Counted from the stretch's first letter, positions 1-6,196 are shown. The stretch is 9,583 nucleotides of DNA from HGM13006 sp964527315 (GCA_964527315.1 CAZGOQ010000088.1:1-9583), one strand, 5' to 3'. Program-made: numbers and translations. Notes: generated by a model not told the origin, from the letters alone.

Positions 1-2
1 TG

Positions 3-92
3 GATCAAAAGCGACAAGAGGCTGGTGTAGAATATCTTTGCTATCATGAAGTGGCGTCGCGGTTACCTTTATTCCCAACGGAAAGATCATAA
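3..92 (+). CDS. C-terminal end of an unidentified gene (partial, 5' end outside window)
   Basis: Frame 3 is open from the window edge to a TAA at 90-92, giving 29 residues ending in LPLFPTERS. The other two plus frames stop at 28-30 and 47-49. The frame is followed 30 nt later by a strong hairpin terminator, which fits a real gene end. The fragment is too short to recognise a family. Being same-strand with the dehydrogenase at 366 but separated by a terminator, it probably belongs to a separate transcription unit. Confidence 0.4.
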   Translation, partial: DQKRQEAGVEYLCYHEVASRLPLFPTERS

Positions 93-122
93 GTAAATAA
101 ACAAATCGGATATGTCCTTTGC

Positions 123-164
123 AAAGCGGCAGGAAAGGAATCATTTCTCCTTTTCTGCCGCTTT
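123..164 (+). terminator. Rho-independent terminator of the upstream gene
   Basis: AAAGCGGCAG (123-132) pairs perfectly with CTGCCGCTTT (155-164). The stem continues inward through 133-139 with 148-154, including one G-U pair, leaving an eight-base loop. That makes about 17 paired bases. The trailing tract, CCTTTATAT, is only moderately T-rich. It lies 30 nt after the stop at 90-92 and should isolate that gene from the dehydrogenase. Confidence 0.75.
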
Positions 165-298
165 CCTTTATATCGAAACTATTGGAACGGTCCCAGGGTG
201 TCAAGCAGCAATTCCGGCACTGGCGGTATTTAATTGTTAAATTGCACAAATGATACTTTAATTGTCGTGTGTTTATACAATGCATAGTAAATCAATTA

Positions 299-307
299 TG
301 GTAGAAT
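299..307 (+). promoter_or_regulatory. Candidate extended -10 promoter for the dehydrogenase
   Basis: TG (299-300), one base, then TAGAAT (302-307) form an extended -10 element. No good -35 lies 17 bp upstream (AATGCA at 279-284), which an extended -10 can tolerate. A rival candidate is TTGTTA (234-239), 17 bp, TTTAAT (257-262). Either would give a leader of roughly 50-100 nt before the ATG at 366. Confidence 0.3.
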
Positions 308-365
308 GGTATTGCGAATGAAGAACATAAGTTGACCGATGATCGGCGAAAGGAGTTCATTATTT

Positions 366-1139
366 ATGAAAAACTATTTTGACCTGACGGGTCGGGTCGC
401 CGTTGTGACGGGTTGCTCTACAGGCCTGGGCGTACAGATGGCCAATGCGCTTGCCAATCAGGGTGCCTCCATCGTAGCGCTTGCCCGCCGCAAAAACCTG
501 ATCGACGAGGTGGCAGCCAAACTCCGTGAGACACACGGCGTGGATGCGATCGGTGTTGCCTGTGACATTACGGATACTGGACGCGTTCAGGAAGCTGTGA
601 AGAAGATCCTTGACCACTTTGGACGGATCGATATTCTGATCAATAATGCCGGCACCGGTGCTGTCGCTAATGCTGAAGATATCACCGACGAACAATTTGC
701 CAACGAGGTAAACATTGACTTGTTCGGCTCGTTCAAAATGGCGCGAGAGGTGGCTAAACAGGCCATGATCCCTGCCGGATATGGCCGCATCATCAACATA
801 GCCTCCATGTATGGCCTTGTGGGCAACAAAATTGCTCCCGCCGCGCCTTACCATGCAGCAAAGGGCGGCGTTGTCAATCTGACCAGGGCTTTGGCCTGCG
901 AGTGGGGCGACAAGGGAATTACCGTCAATGCTATCTGCCCGGGCTACTTTGAAACTCCTTTGACTAAGGAAACGCTGGAAAGTGAGTTCTTCCAGAACTA
1001 TGCCCGCACGATGATTCCCATGGCCCGCTATGGGAAAGAGGGCGAACTGGATACAGCAGCTATCTTTCTGGCTTCCCCTGCCAGCACCTATGTAAACGGT
1101 TTGATCCTGCCTGTTGACGGCGGATATACCAGCCTGTAA
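366..1139 (+). CDS. Classical short-chain dehydrogenase/reductase (gluconate 5-dehydrogenase / FabG-like)
   Basis: A 257-residue cytoplasmic SDR, predicted to perform NAD(P)H-dependent oxidation or reduction of a hydroxyl/keto group, perhaps on a sugar acid. Visible motifs: nucleotide-binding TGCSTGLG (15-22), NNAG (93-96), and the catalytic tetrad Asn116, Ser147, Tyr162 and Lys166 (YHAAK), then PG at 192-193 and a C-terminal VDGGYTSL typical of the family. Arginines just after the second strand (ALARR) suggest NADP(H) preference, which is inference. The ATG at 366 is chosen over an in-frame ATG at 339 because AAAGGAG (349-356 region) precedes it at normal spacing and the protein then starts like its family, at FDLTGRVAVVTG. 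Length is standard. It appears monocistronic between two terminators. The family is sure; the substrate is not, and 3-oxoacyl-ACP reductase or another sugar-acid dehydrogenase are alternatives. Confidence 0.88.
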   Translation: MKNYFDLTGRVAVVTGCSTGLGVQMANALANQGASIVALARRKNLIDEVAAKLRETHGVDAIGVACDITDTGRVQEAVKKILDHFGRIDILINNAGTGAVANAEDITDEQFANEVNIDLFGSFKMAREVAKQAMIPAGYGRIINIASMYGLVGNKIAPAAPYHAAKGGVVNLTRALACEWGDKGITVNAICPGYFETPLTKETLESEFFQNYARTMIPMARYGKEGELDTAAIFLASPASTYVNGLILPVDGGYTSL

Positions 1140-1174
1140 TCAAATTGGGTTTTTGACAATATGTAAGATTAAAC

Positions 1175-1218
1175 GGGGCACGCTGAATGCAGGTCAAATG
1201 ATCGATTCAACGTGTCCT
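1175..1218 (+). terminator. Probable terminator after the dehydrogenase
   Basis: An imperfect hairpin starts 36 nt after the stop codon: bases 1175-1182 pair with 1211-1218 (two G-U pairs), one mismatch, then TGAAT (1184-1188) pairs with ATTCA (1205-1209). The loop is long (16 nt) and the following T run is only TTTT before a G run, so it may be a weak terminator or another RNA structure. Confidence 0.4.
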
Positions 1219-1518
1219 TTTGGGGGGATTCTACGACGGCACTTTCTCCTTGCGATTTATTTACTTGTTGTCCTGTGGTACCCGCAGTTACTCAAATTCT
1301 GTTTCGAAGCAATCTGCTTGTTGCTTCTGTGGTTTGGCTGGATGCCTGTGCGATGATGGACATCAATGCAAAAGTGTCTTGTAATAGGACATAAGCCGGA
1401 TGGCAACAAAATTTTTCAGATGGAAGGGACAATGCAATAACGGTTTATTCTTATCAAAAGGAGCAAAAACTGCAAGAGATATTGGTCTGAGAGGAATTAA
1501 ATAAATAGGAAAAACATT
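1219..1518. other. Intergenic stretch with no convincing gene
   Basis: Short open frames here (for example 1212-1394) lack a ribosome-binding site, are rich in Cys/Leu/Ser and show no recognisable motif. A seven-base inverted repeat, GAAGCAA (1306-1312) with TTGCTTC (1321-1327), is the only local structure noted. No remnant of the missing cotJC C-terminal half was seen on the minus strand here. The stretch may be non-coding element DNA or decayed sequence. Confidence 0.5.
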
Positions 1519-1550
1519 AAACCGCCTGCGGAATGATCCGCAGGCGGTTT
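1519..1550. terminator. Strong, probably bidirectional hairpin terminator
   Basis: A perfect 14-bp stem, 1519-1532 with 1537-1550 (core CCGCCTGCGG / CCGCAGGCGG), closes an ATGA loop. It is flanked by A-rich sequence on the left and GCGCTTAATTTTT on the right. On the minus strand the tail reads TTTAATGTTTTT. It lies between the dehydrogenase region and the small mobile-element ORF and could stop transcripts from either side. Confidence 0.75.
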
Positions 1551-1655
1551 GCGCTTAATTTTTAAGAGCGGTAGTCAGTACAACGTAACACCATACTAAA
1601 GAATAAGATAGAACAGGCGGCGGAGACATAGAATCTAGGGAAGGGGGGCAGCCGC

Positions 1656-1871
1656 ATGACTGACAAAGAGCCGCCAAACATTGTGAGGGAGTTCATCGTG
1701 GGACATACACAGATCAAGATTGCGGATGACTTTTGCAGAGAGAAAAGCCATGAGGACGTGACGAAAGCTCTGCGTGAGATAGCGCGGACAGCACAGGCGT
1801 ACTTGAGCGTAGCGGCGGTCAAGGCAGGAAAAAACAGCGAAGAGAACAAAAAAGGATCTTCTCACGGATAA
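1656..1871 (+). CDS. Small mobile-element-associated protein, TnpW-like by layout (hypothetical)
   Basis: A 71-residue ORF preceded by a purine-rich AAGGGGGGC ribosome-binding site about 8 nt before the ATG. The protein opens MTDKEPPNIVREFIVGHTQ, has a central VGHTQIKIADDF segment, a helical stretch (about 33-56), and a charged Lys/Glu/Ser tail. Short proteins of this layout (VREF.VG.T...) accompany site-specific recombinases in clostridial transposons and integrative elements; this resemblance is from memory and not verified. No recombinase gene is in the window. Its stop overlaps the tail of the truncated cotJC by 10 nt, and it ends about 10 nt before cotJC homology resumes, so it probably marks the right end of an inserted element. 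It has no transposase motifs itself. Alternative: an unrelated small hypothetical protein. Confidence 0.55.
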   Translation: MTDKEPPNIVREFIVGHTQIKIADDFCREKSHEDVTKALREIARTAQAYLSVAAVKAGKNSEENKKGSSHG

Positions 1872-2080
1872 CCTTCTGGAACCAATTCTTCGGTTCCAAT
1901 ATCTGTTAAAAGCGCTTTCAGTTTTGCGTTTGGCATACTATACCGCTGTGACAAGTAGCGGAGAGAAGCACCAAGTTCTCCATCTGGACCTCCATATTGA
2001 GAAATAATTATGGATGCAAGCTTAGGGTTTGGCCGGCCAATTTTTACTGGATATTGCAGTCTTTTTTCATACACAAACAT
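1862..2080 (-). pseudogene. cotJC: CotJC manganese catalase, truncated at its N-terminal third
   Basis: CotJC is a spore-coat-associated di-manganese catalase of about 190 residues. The first 66 residues here match the family as I know it: an MFVYEKRLQYPVKI start, then ISQYGGPDGELGASLRYLSQR, then LLTDIGTEEL. Glu35 (PDGE) and Glu65 are expected metal ligands. The family continues AHLEMI, but here the frame reads VPEGYP and stops, so the His of the ExxH ligand motif and everything after it are missing. The gene is therefore almost certainly inactive as it stands. Its start is well supported: AGGAGGTG (2087-2094) overlaps the end of cotJAB, leaving a 3-nt gap between stop and ATG, so the operon arrangement is intact at the 5' side. 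The break coincides with the end of the small mobile-element ORF, which points to insertion rather than slow decay. The missing part may lie beyond the left edge. Confidence 0.85.
1878..1897. other. Putative element/cotJC junction with palindromic flanks
   Basis: Reading leftward on the minus strand, cotJC coding similarity stops after the Leu codon at 1883-1885; the following codons no longer match the family. GGAACC (1878-1883) and GGTTCC (1892-1897) are perfect inverted repeats around an eight-base centre exactly there. This is compatible with a serine-recombinase attachment site, though most of the palindrome is ordinary cotJC coding sequence and may be chance. Confidence 0.35.
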
Positions 2081-2083
2081 AGC

Positions 2084-2587
2084 CTACACCTCCTGTTTAC
2101 ACTGTATTGCGGCTGTCTGCGCATTTTGACGAGGCAGCGTCTGATGGGCCGGTTCCTCCATGGAATCCCAAGGCCATGGATCTGCGTCCCAGTTGCTGCC
2201 GTCGCTGCTGGTCAGCCGCAGTGGGCCGTAACGCCGTTCATATTCCGCCACACCCTCGCCGTATAATTTATTGTACTTCTGAAACATTTCCTGTGCCTCT
2301 TTGTCATCCTTATGGGTGTCCAAATACAGTCCCAGTTCCTGAACTGCAAAACCCATCGCCATCAATTCCTGTAAAGGCGTCGGATCCTCTGCGGTATCGT
2401 TGATCATTCCCCGGTAAGGAAGATCCAGACCCGGGAACAGGGTGCCTCTGGCCAGAGCCTTATCCGCCTGATAGCTGTCATTCGTGCTGCGCTGTACCGG
2501 CACATAGGGCACCGCCAGCTTTCCGCACTTTGGTAGAATTCCGGTTGTAGTGGGGTTGCACTCCACATGATTGTTCGTTGTATCCAA
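2084..2587 (-). CDS. cotJAB: CotJA-CotJB spore coat fusion protein
   Basis: A 167-residue ORF joins two proteins that are normally separate. Residues about 19-58 resemble CotJA (LAVPYVPVQ, then YQADKALARGTLFPGLDLPY). Residues about 71-141 resemble CotJB (LQELMAMGFAVQELGLYLDTH, ERRYGPL, and the diagnostic DADPWPWD end). A hydrophilic 25-residue tail follows. In Bacillus subtilis, CotJA and CotJB are about 80-90 residues each and are encoded with CotJC in one mother-cell operon; the products join the inner spore coat. The start is TTG at 2585-2587, backed by AAAGGAGG (2597-2604) at 9-nt spacing; no in-frame ATG lies nearby upstream. An internal ATG at codon 61 has GGGGA directly abutting it, too close for a normal site, so a separate cotJB start is unlikely. 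The reading frame is uninterrupted between the two domains. Confidence 0.85.
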   Translation of the reverse strand: MDTTNNHVECNPTTTGILPKCGKLAVPYVPVQRSTNDSYQADKALARGTLFPGLDLPYRGMINDTAEDPTPLQELMAMGFAVQELGLYLDTHKDDKEAQEMFQKYNKLYGEGVAEYERRYGPLRLTSSDGSNWDADPWPWDSMEEPAHQTLPRQNAQTAAIQCKQEV

Positions 2588-2618
2588 TGAAATCTGCCTC
2601 CTTTCTGAGATTCATTCC

Positions 2619-2647
2619 AATCTATGTATTTCGACGCAAATCTGTGC
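2619..2647 (-). promoter_or_regulatory. Candidate sigma-E-type promoter of the cotJ operon
   Basis: On the minus strand GCACAGA (2641-2647), a 14-bp spacer and CATAGATT (2619-2626) approximate the sporulation sigma-E elements (-35 near GCATATT, -10 near CATACAAT). The location, 31 nt before the TTG start, and known mother-cell control of cotJ in Bacillus make it reasonable. The match is imperfect. Confidence 0.35.
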
Positions 2648-2657
2648 TTTTTTTGAC

Positions 2658-2686
2658 TTTTCACGGGAGATTTTTTGTGATATACT
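2658..2686 (+). promoter_or_regulatory. Extended -10 promoter for the membrane protein
   Basis: TTTTCA (2658-2663), 17 bp, TATACT (2681-2686), with TG at 2678-2679 giving an extended -10. A better-looking TTGACT (2653-2658) is 22 bp from the -10 and too far. The predicted transcript starts about 2693, about 48 nt before the ATG at 2741, which also argues against translation from the in-frame ATG at 2687. Confidence 0.55.
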
Positions 2687-2740
2687 ATGAGGAAGATATT
2701 TTTCCAATTTAAATCGCTCTCATCCGGAAAGGAGCTGCCC

Positions 2741-3361
2741 ATGGCTACACAAAACGATAAGCCTGAATTTTCTCCCCGCACCGCAGACCCAAATGTCATG
2801 ACCAGCACGGATTTTTCCTTTGTCCGTCGATTCTGGTATGCTTCCATCAAGGCAACGGCCCTGTATCTCATCTATGCCTTTTTCAGCAATTCCTTCGCCC
2901 TGCCCATTGGCGTAGAGTGGGCGGTTTCCATCCTTCTGCTGATCGTATGGATCTATTTTAACTACATGGACGTCTATAAGGCTGCCATGCGGGACTATAA
3001 CCTGGTCAAATATCATTATATTGAATACGATAAAAAGCGCGGGTTGAAAACCGGTCTTCTGGCTCAGATCCCCGGCATCTGCTTTGTGCTGCTCATGTGC
3101 CTGCTGAGCCTTGGTTCCGGCACATGGTCCGATCTCTTTGGGGTGCTGTGGCTGGTGCTCTATGCGCCCTTTGCCACTCTGATCGGCGCAATCAAATCCG
3201 CCCTTTCCGTCTCGATCTGGGGCTACGCGCCCTTCTATTTGATTCCCATGGTCTTTCAGCCGGTTGTCGGCTATCTGGCCTATAAAAACGGCTACAACAA
3301 CGTGGGGATTTTTTACAAGCTGATCTATCGATCCAGAGATAAGGATAAACGTCTCCGCTGA
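2741..3361 (+). CDS. Uncharacterised five-span membrane protein
   Basis: A 206-residue protein that I do not recognise. The ATG at 2741 is set by AAAGGAG (2728-2734), six bases upstream; an earlier in-frame ATG at 2687 lies on top of the predicted promoter. The first 30 residues are polar. Hydrophobic segments follow at about 34-54, 58-76, 104-124, 131-151 and 161-181, with a Tyr-rich charged loop between spans 2 and 3 (YNLVKYHYIEYDKKR). The C-terminus is strongly basic (YRSRDKDKRLR), placing it in the cytoplasm by the positive-inside rule. No enzyme or transport motif is visible. It is divergent from the cotJ operon and followed directly by the amidase, separated only by a hairpin. That neighbourhood might suggest an envelope or sporulation role, but this is speculation. 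Confidence 0.8.
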   Translation: MATQNDKPEFSPRTADPNVMTSTDFSFVRRFWYASIKATALYLIYAFFSNSFALPIGVEWAVSILLLIVWIYFNYMDVYKAAMRDYNLVKYHYIEYDKKRGLKTGLLAQIPGICFVLLMCLLSLGSGTWSDLFGVLWLVLYAPFATLIGAIKSALSVSIWGYAPFYLIPMVFQPVVGYLAYKNGYNNVGIFYKLIYRSRDKDKRLR

Positions 3362-3375
3362 GGAATAATCCAATC

Positions 3376-3402
3376 ACACCCTCATAGATTTTATGGGGGT
3401 GT
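3376..3402 (+). terminator. Hairpin between membrane gene and amidase, overlapping the amidase ribosome-binding site
   Basis: ACACCCTCATA (3376-3386) pairs with TATGGGGGTGT (3392-3402): 11 bp with one G-U pair and a five-base loop, then TTATTATG. It begins 15 nt after the membrane-gene stop and may end that transcript. The 3' arm contains GGGGGTG, the only Shine-Dalgarno-like sequence before the amidase ATG at 3408, so in read-through RNA the site would be base-paired. Confidence 0.65.
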
Positions 3403-3407
3403 TTATT

Positions 3408-4130
3408 ATGAAGCATGGTGAAGCGAGATTTCTTTCCTGTATGTATGTGCTGTCTCTGGCGCTTTTGGCCGCTTTCGCCCTCCACGGGCTGAAAGCTTCC
3501 ACCACCGTTTCCGCCGCGGAAACCGGGACAAACCTGATCATTTTGGATGCCGGACACGGCGGGACAGACGGCGGCGCGGAAGGTCCGGATGGAACACGGG
3601 AATGCGATTTGAACCTTTCCATCACAAAAAAGCTGGATGCTGTTTTGACTCTCATGGGAGAAAACACCCTCCTGATCCGCGATATCGACACCGATTTGGC
3701 GGATGACAGCGCCTCCACCATTGCGCAAAAGAAAATTTCAGATATTCGGAACCGAACAGCGTTGATCAACAGTCATCCGGAAGCGCTGCTGGTAAGTATT
3801 CACCAAAACACCTATTCCGAGTCCAAATACCATGGCGCTCAGGTCTTTTATTCCCGCAACCGGGAGGACGTCAAGGCTCTGGCAAAAGCCGTGCAAGCTG
3901 CTCTGAAGGCCAATGTTGACCCGGAAAACACCCGAAGCCCCAAAGGGATCTCTCCGGATGTTTATTTGATGAATCACATCACGGTTCCCGGTATTTTGAT
4001 CGAATGCGGATTCCTGACCAATCCAAATGAATTGCAGAATCTCAAGGATGACAGTTACCAGAAACGGCTGGCGGTGACCATCGCCGCCACTGTGCTCACA
4101 CATCTTTCGGAGGAAAACTCCGGCGTATAA
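3408..4130 (+). CDS. cwlD: N-acetylmuramoyl-L-alanine amidase, CwlD-like
   Basis: A zinc amidase of the Amidase_3 family that cleaves the bond between N-acetylmuramic acid and L-alanine in peptidoglycan. The 240-residue protein starts with a short basic stretch and a hydrophobic segment (about 9-28) serving as signal peptide or membrane anchor, so the enzyme acts outside the membrane. The catalytic domain follows (about 42-234), with zinc ligands His50 (DAGHGG), Glu65 (TRECDL) and His132 (SIHQN), and catalytic Glu199 (IECGFLTN). All essential residues are present. Size and lack of wall-binding domains match CwlD (about 237 residues in Bacillus subtilis), which removes stem peptides during muramic-delta-lactam formation in the spore cortex. 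Its place beside a spore-coat operon agrees. The ATG at 3408 is preferred over 3393 because GGGGGTG (3395-3401) lies between them. It leads a run with radA 15 nt downstream. A vegetative Amidase_3 enzyme is the alternative. Confidence 0.88.
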   Translation: MKHGEARFLSCMYVLSLALLAAFALHGLKASTTVSAAETGTNLIILDAGHGGTDGGAEGPDGTRECDLNLSITKKLDAVLTLMGENTLLIRDIDTDLADDSASTIAQKKISDIRNRTALINSHPEALLVSIHQNTYSESKYHGAQVFYSRNREDVKALAKAVQAALKANVDPENTRSPKGISPDVYLMNHITVPGILIECGFLTNPNELQNLKDDSYQKRLAVTIAATVLTHLSEENSGV

Positions 4131-4145
4131 AAAGGACGTGGACGT

Positions 4146-5510
4146 ATGAAAGAAAAAACGGTTTTTTACTGTACCTCCTGCGGAAATGAATTGATGAAAT
4201 GGCAGGGGAGATGCCCTGCCTGTGGCCAATGGAATACCGTTGTGGAACATAAAGCCGCCCCGGAAAAGGCCAAAGGGGCGGTTCGAACCGCATCCGGACC
4301 GCGCCGCAGTGCGCGGCCCCTTGCGCAGCTGGACACCAGCGATGAAGTACGGTTCTCCACCGGCATGAGAGAACTGGACCGGGTCCTGGGCGGCGGAGCA
4401 GTTCGGGGATCCCTTGTGTTGGTGGGCGGCGCACCGGGCATCGGAAAGTCTACGCTTCTTTTGCAGCTTTCCGCCTATGTCTCCCAAAGCCTGACGGTGC
4501 TCTATGTATCGGGAGAGGAATCTGAGACACAGCTGAAAATGCGGGCTGTTCGACTCGGTGTCACTTCGGAAAAACTCTACGTTCTGTCCGAAACTGCCAT
4601 GGAGGACATTTTAGAGACTGTGGAGGAATTGGAGCCGGATATTCTGATCATTGACTCCATTCAGACGCTCTTTACCCAGGAGGGTTCCCTGGCCCCTGGC
4701 AGCGTTTCCCAGGTCAAGGCGTGTACCATGACTCTGATGCAGCTGGCCAAGAGCCAGAATATCACCGTATTTGTGGTAGGGCACATCAACAAAGAAGGCT
4801 CCATTGCCGGGCCGAAGGTACTGGAGCACATGGTGGACTGCGTGCTCTATTTTGAGGGGGACCGCAGCAGTTCCTATCGGCTCATCAGCGCCGCGAAGAA
4901 TCGCTTCGGTTCTACCAATGAACTGGGCGTCTTTGATATGCGGGAGAATGGTTTGCAGGAGGTAGAGAATCCATCTGAAATGCTGCTGTCCGGTCGTCCT
5001 CTAAATGCACCGGGCACCTGCGTTGCCTGTGCCATGGAGGGCACACGGCCAGTTTTGGCGGAAATTCAGGCGCTGGTGGTGTCTTCCAGCTTCAATGTGC
5101 CCCGGCGTACCACCGACGGCTTTGACTTTAACCGGGCCACGCTGTTGATGGCGGTACTGGACAAGCGGGGTGGTATGCGGATTTCCTCCTATGACGGCTA
5201 TATCAACGTCATCGGCGGACTGACGCTTTCCGAGCCGGCGGCGGATCTGCCGCTGATTCTGGCGCTGGCCTCCAGCTTTCGTGACATGCCCATTCCCGGT
5301 AATGTAGCCGCCATCGGAGAGGTAGGACTTACCGGAGAGGTCCGCGCCGTCAGCAATCTGGAGTTGCGGCTGGGAGAACTTTCCAAATTAGGCTTCGACA
5401 AGGTTCTGATTCCCCATCAGGGCAGCGCAAAAAATCTGCCCCCGGAAGGGATGGATGTGATCCGGGTAAAATCCATCCGGCAGGCCATCGAAGCGGTACT
5501 GGGGGCATAA
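4146..5510 (+). CDS. radA: DNA repair protein RadA (Sms)
   Basis: RadA is a hexameric RecA-like DNA helicase/ATPase that extends strand exchange during homologous recombination and repair. The 454-residue protein is full length. It shows the N-terminal zinc finger with Cys9, Cys12, Cys23 and Cys26; the RecA-fold core with Walker A GAPGIGKST (95-103) and Walker B ILIID (166-170); the RadA signature KNRFG (251-255); and a C-terminal Lon-protease-like domain (about 290-454) including LSEPAADLPLILALASS and GEVGLTGEVR. AGGA (4133-4136) lies nine bases before the ATG. It follows the amidase by 15 nt, and its stop is one base from the start of the response regulator, so all are probably co-transcribed. 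radA has no known direct link to BceRS; the adjacency may only reflect shared transcription. Confidence 0.97.
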   Translation: MKEKTVFYCTSCGNELMKWQGRCPACGQWNTVVEHKAAPEKAKGAVRTASGPRRSARPLAQLDTSDEVRFSTGMRELDRVLGGGAVRGSLVLVGGAPGIGKSTLLLQLSAYVSQSLTVLYVSGEESETQLKMRAVRLGVTSEKLYVLSETAMEDILETVEELEPDILIIDSIQTLFTQEGSLAPGSVSQVKACTMTLMQLAKSQNITVFVVGHINKEGSIAGPKVLEHMVDCVLYFEGDRSSSYRLISAAKNRFGSTNELGVFDMRENGLQEVENPSEMLLSGRPLNAPGTCVACAMEGTRPVLAEIQALVVSSSFNVPRRTTDGFDFNRATLLMAVLDKRGGMRISSYDGYINVIGGLTLSEPAADLPLILALASSFRDMPIPGNVAAIGEVGLTGEVRAVSNLELRLGELSKLGFDKVLIPHQGSAKNLPPEGMDVIRVKSIRQAIEAVLGA

Positions 5511-5511
5511 T

Positions 5512-6186
5512 ATGTACAGGATTTTCATTGTAGAGGACGATCCGGTGATTGCCGGCGCCATGGAAAAGCACATCGCAAGCTGGGGCCATGCTCCGCATAT
5601 CGCCCGCTGCTTTCAAAATATCCTTGCGGAATACAACCAAATTCAGCCCCATCTGGTACTGATGGATATTTCTCTGCCTTTTTTTGACGGCTATTACTGG
5701 TGCCGGGAAATCCGCAAGTGTTCCCAAGTGCCTGTACTCTTTATTTCTTCCGCCGGAGAAAATATGAACATCATTATGGCCATGAACATGGGGGGAGACG
5801 ACTTTATCGCCAAGCCCTTCGAACTCAGTGTACTGATGGCAAAGATTCAGGCGCTGCTGCGGCGGGCCTATGATTATACCGCACCCGCGCAGCCGGAAGT
5901 CCATGGGGCAGTGCTGACGTCGGATGCAGGTCTGTCTTATCAGGGGAACAAGCTGGAACTGACCAAAAACGAATTCCGCATTCTGGAAGCCCTGATTTCC
6001 CGGAAAGGCCATGTGGTATCCAGAGAGGCCCTGATGCAAAAGCTATGGGAGACGGACAGTTATGTGGACGAAAACACCCTGACAGTGAACATGACCCGGC
6101 TGAGAAAAAAGCTTTCTACCATCGGTCTTGGGGAGTTGATCGTCACCAAAAAGGGGATGGGCTATCTGATCCCTGTCGAAACATAA
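5512..6186 (+). CDS. bceR: BceR-like response regulator (OmpR/PhoB family)
   Basis: A 224-residue DNA-binding response regulator. The receiver domain (about 1-118) contains the acidic pocket VEDD (7-10), phospho-acceptor Asp52 (LMDISLP), Ser79 and Lys101 (AKPFE). A winged-helix effector domain (about 125-222) includes LTKNEFRILEAL and VNMTRLRKKL, ending with the usual KGMGYL turn. The segment ISLPFFDGYYWCREIRK followed by NIIMAMNMGGDDFIAKPF is typical of BceR-type regulators that control peptide-antibiotic transporters. GGGGG (5501-5505) lies six bases before the ATG, inside the last radA codons, and only one base separates radA stop and this start, so translation is probably coupled. Its expected target is the operator at 7174-7209. 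Partner kinase is the next gene. Confidence 0.92.
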   Translation: MYRIFIVEDDPVIAGAMEKHIASWGHAPHIARCFQNILAEYNQIQPHLVLMDISLPFFDGYYWCREIRKCSQVPVLFISSAGENMNIIMAMNMGGDDFIAKPFELSVLMAKIQALLRRAYDYTAPAQPEVHGAVLTSDAGLSYQGNKLELTKNEFRILEALISRKGHVVSREALMQKLWETDSYVDENTLTVNMTRLRKKLSTIGLGELIVTKKGMGYLIPVET

Positions 6187-6196
6187 GGAGGAATCT

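Noticed and set aside
1114..1394. Two short plus-strand open frames (1114-1356 and 1212-1394)
   Set aside because: The first starts inside the dehydrogenase, neither has a ribosome-binding site, and both lack recognisable motifs.
2653..2686. TTGACT paired with TATACT as a standard promoter
   Set aside because: The spacing is 22 bp, too long; TTTTCA at 17 bp with an extended -10 is the better reading.
2687..2740. Longer N-terminus for the membrane protein starting at 2687
   Set aside because: The ATG lies immediately after the predicted -10 and upstream of the expected transcript start; AAAGGAG before 2741 marks the real start.
2404..2871. Minus-strand frame overlapping the CotJA region and the divergent promoter
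   Set aside because: It runs through the cotJ and membrane-gene start regions in another frame; its coding content is explained by shadows of the two real genes.
3738..4487. Long minus-strand open frames opposite the amidase and radA
   Set aside because: They are antisense to genes with complete catalytic motifs and have no start signals or known motifs.
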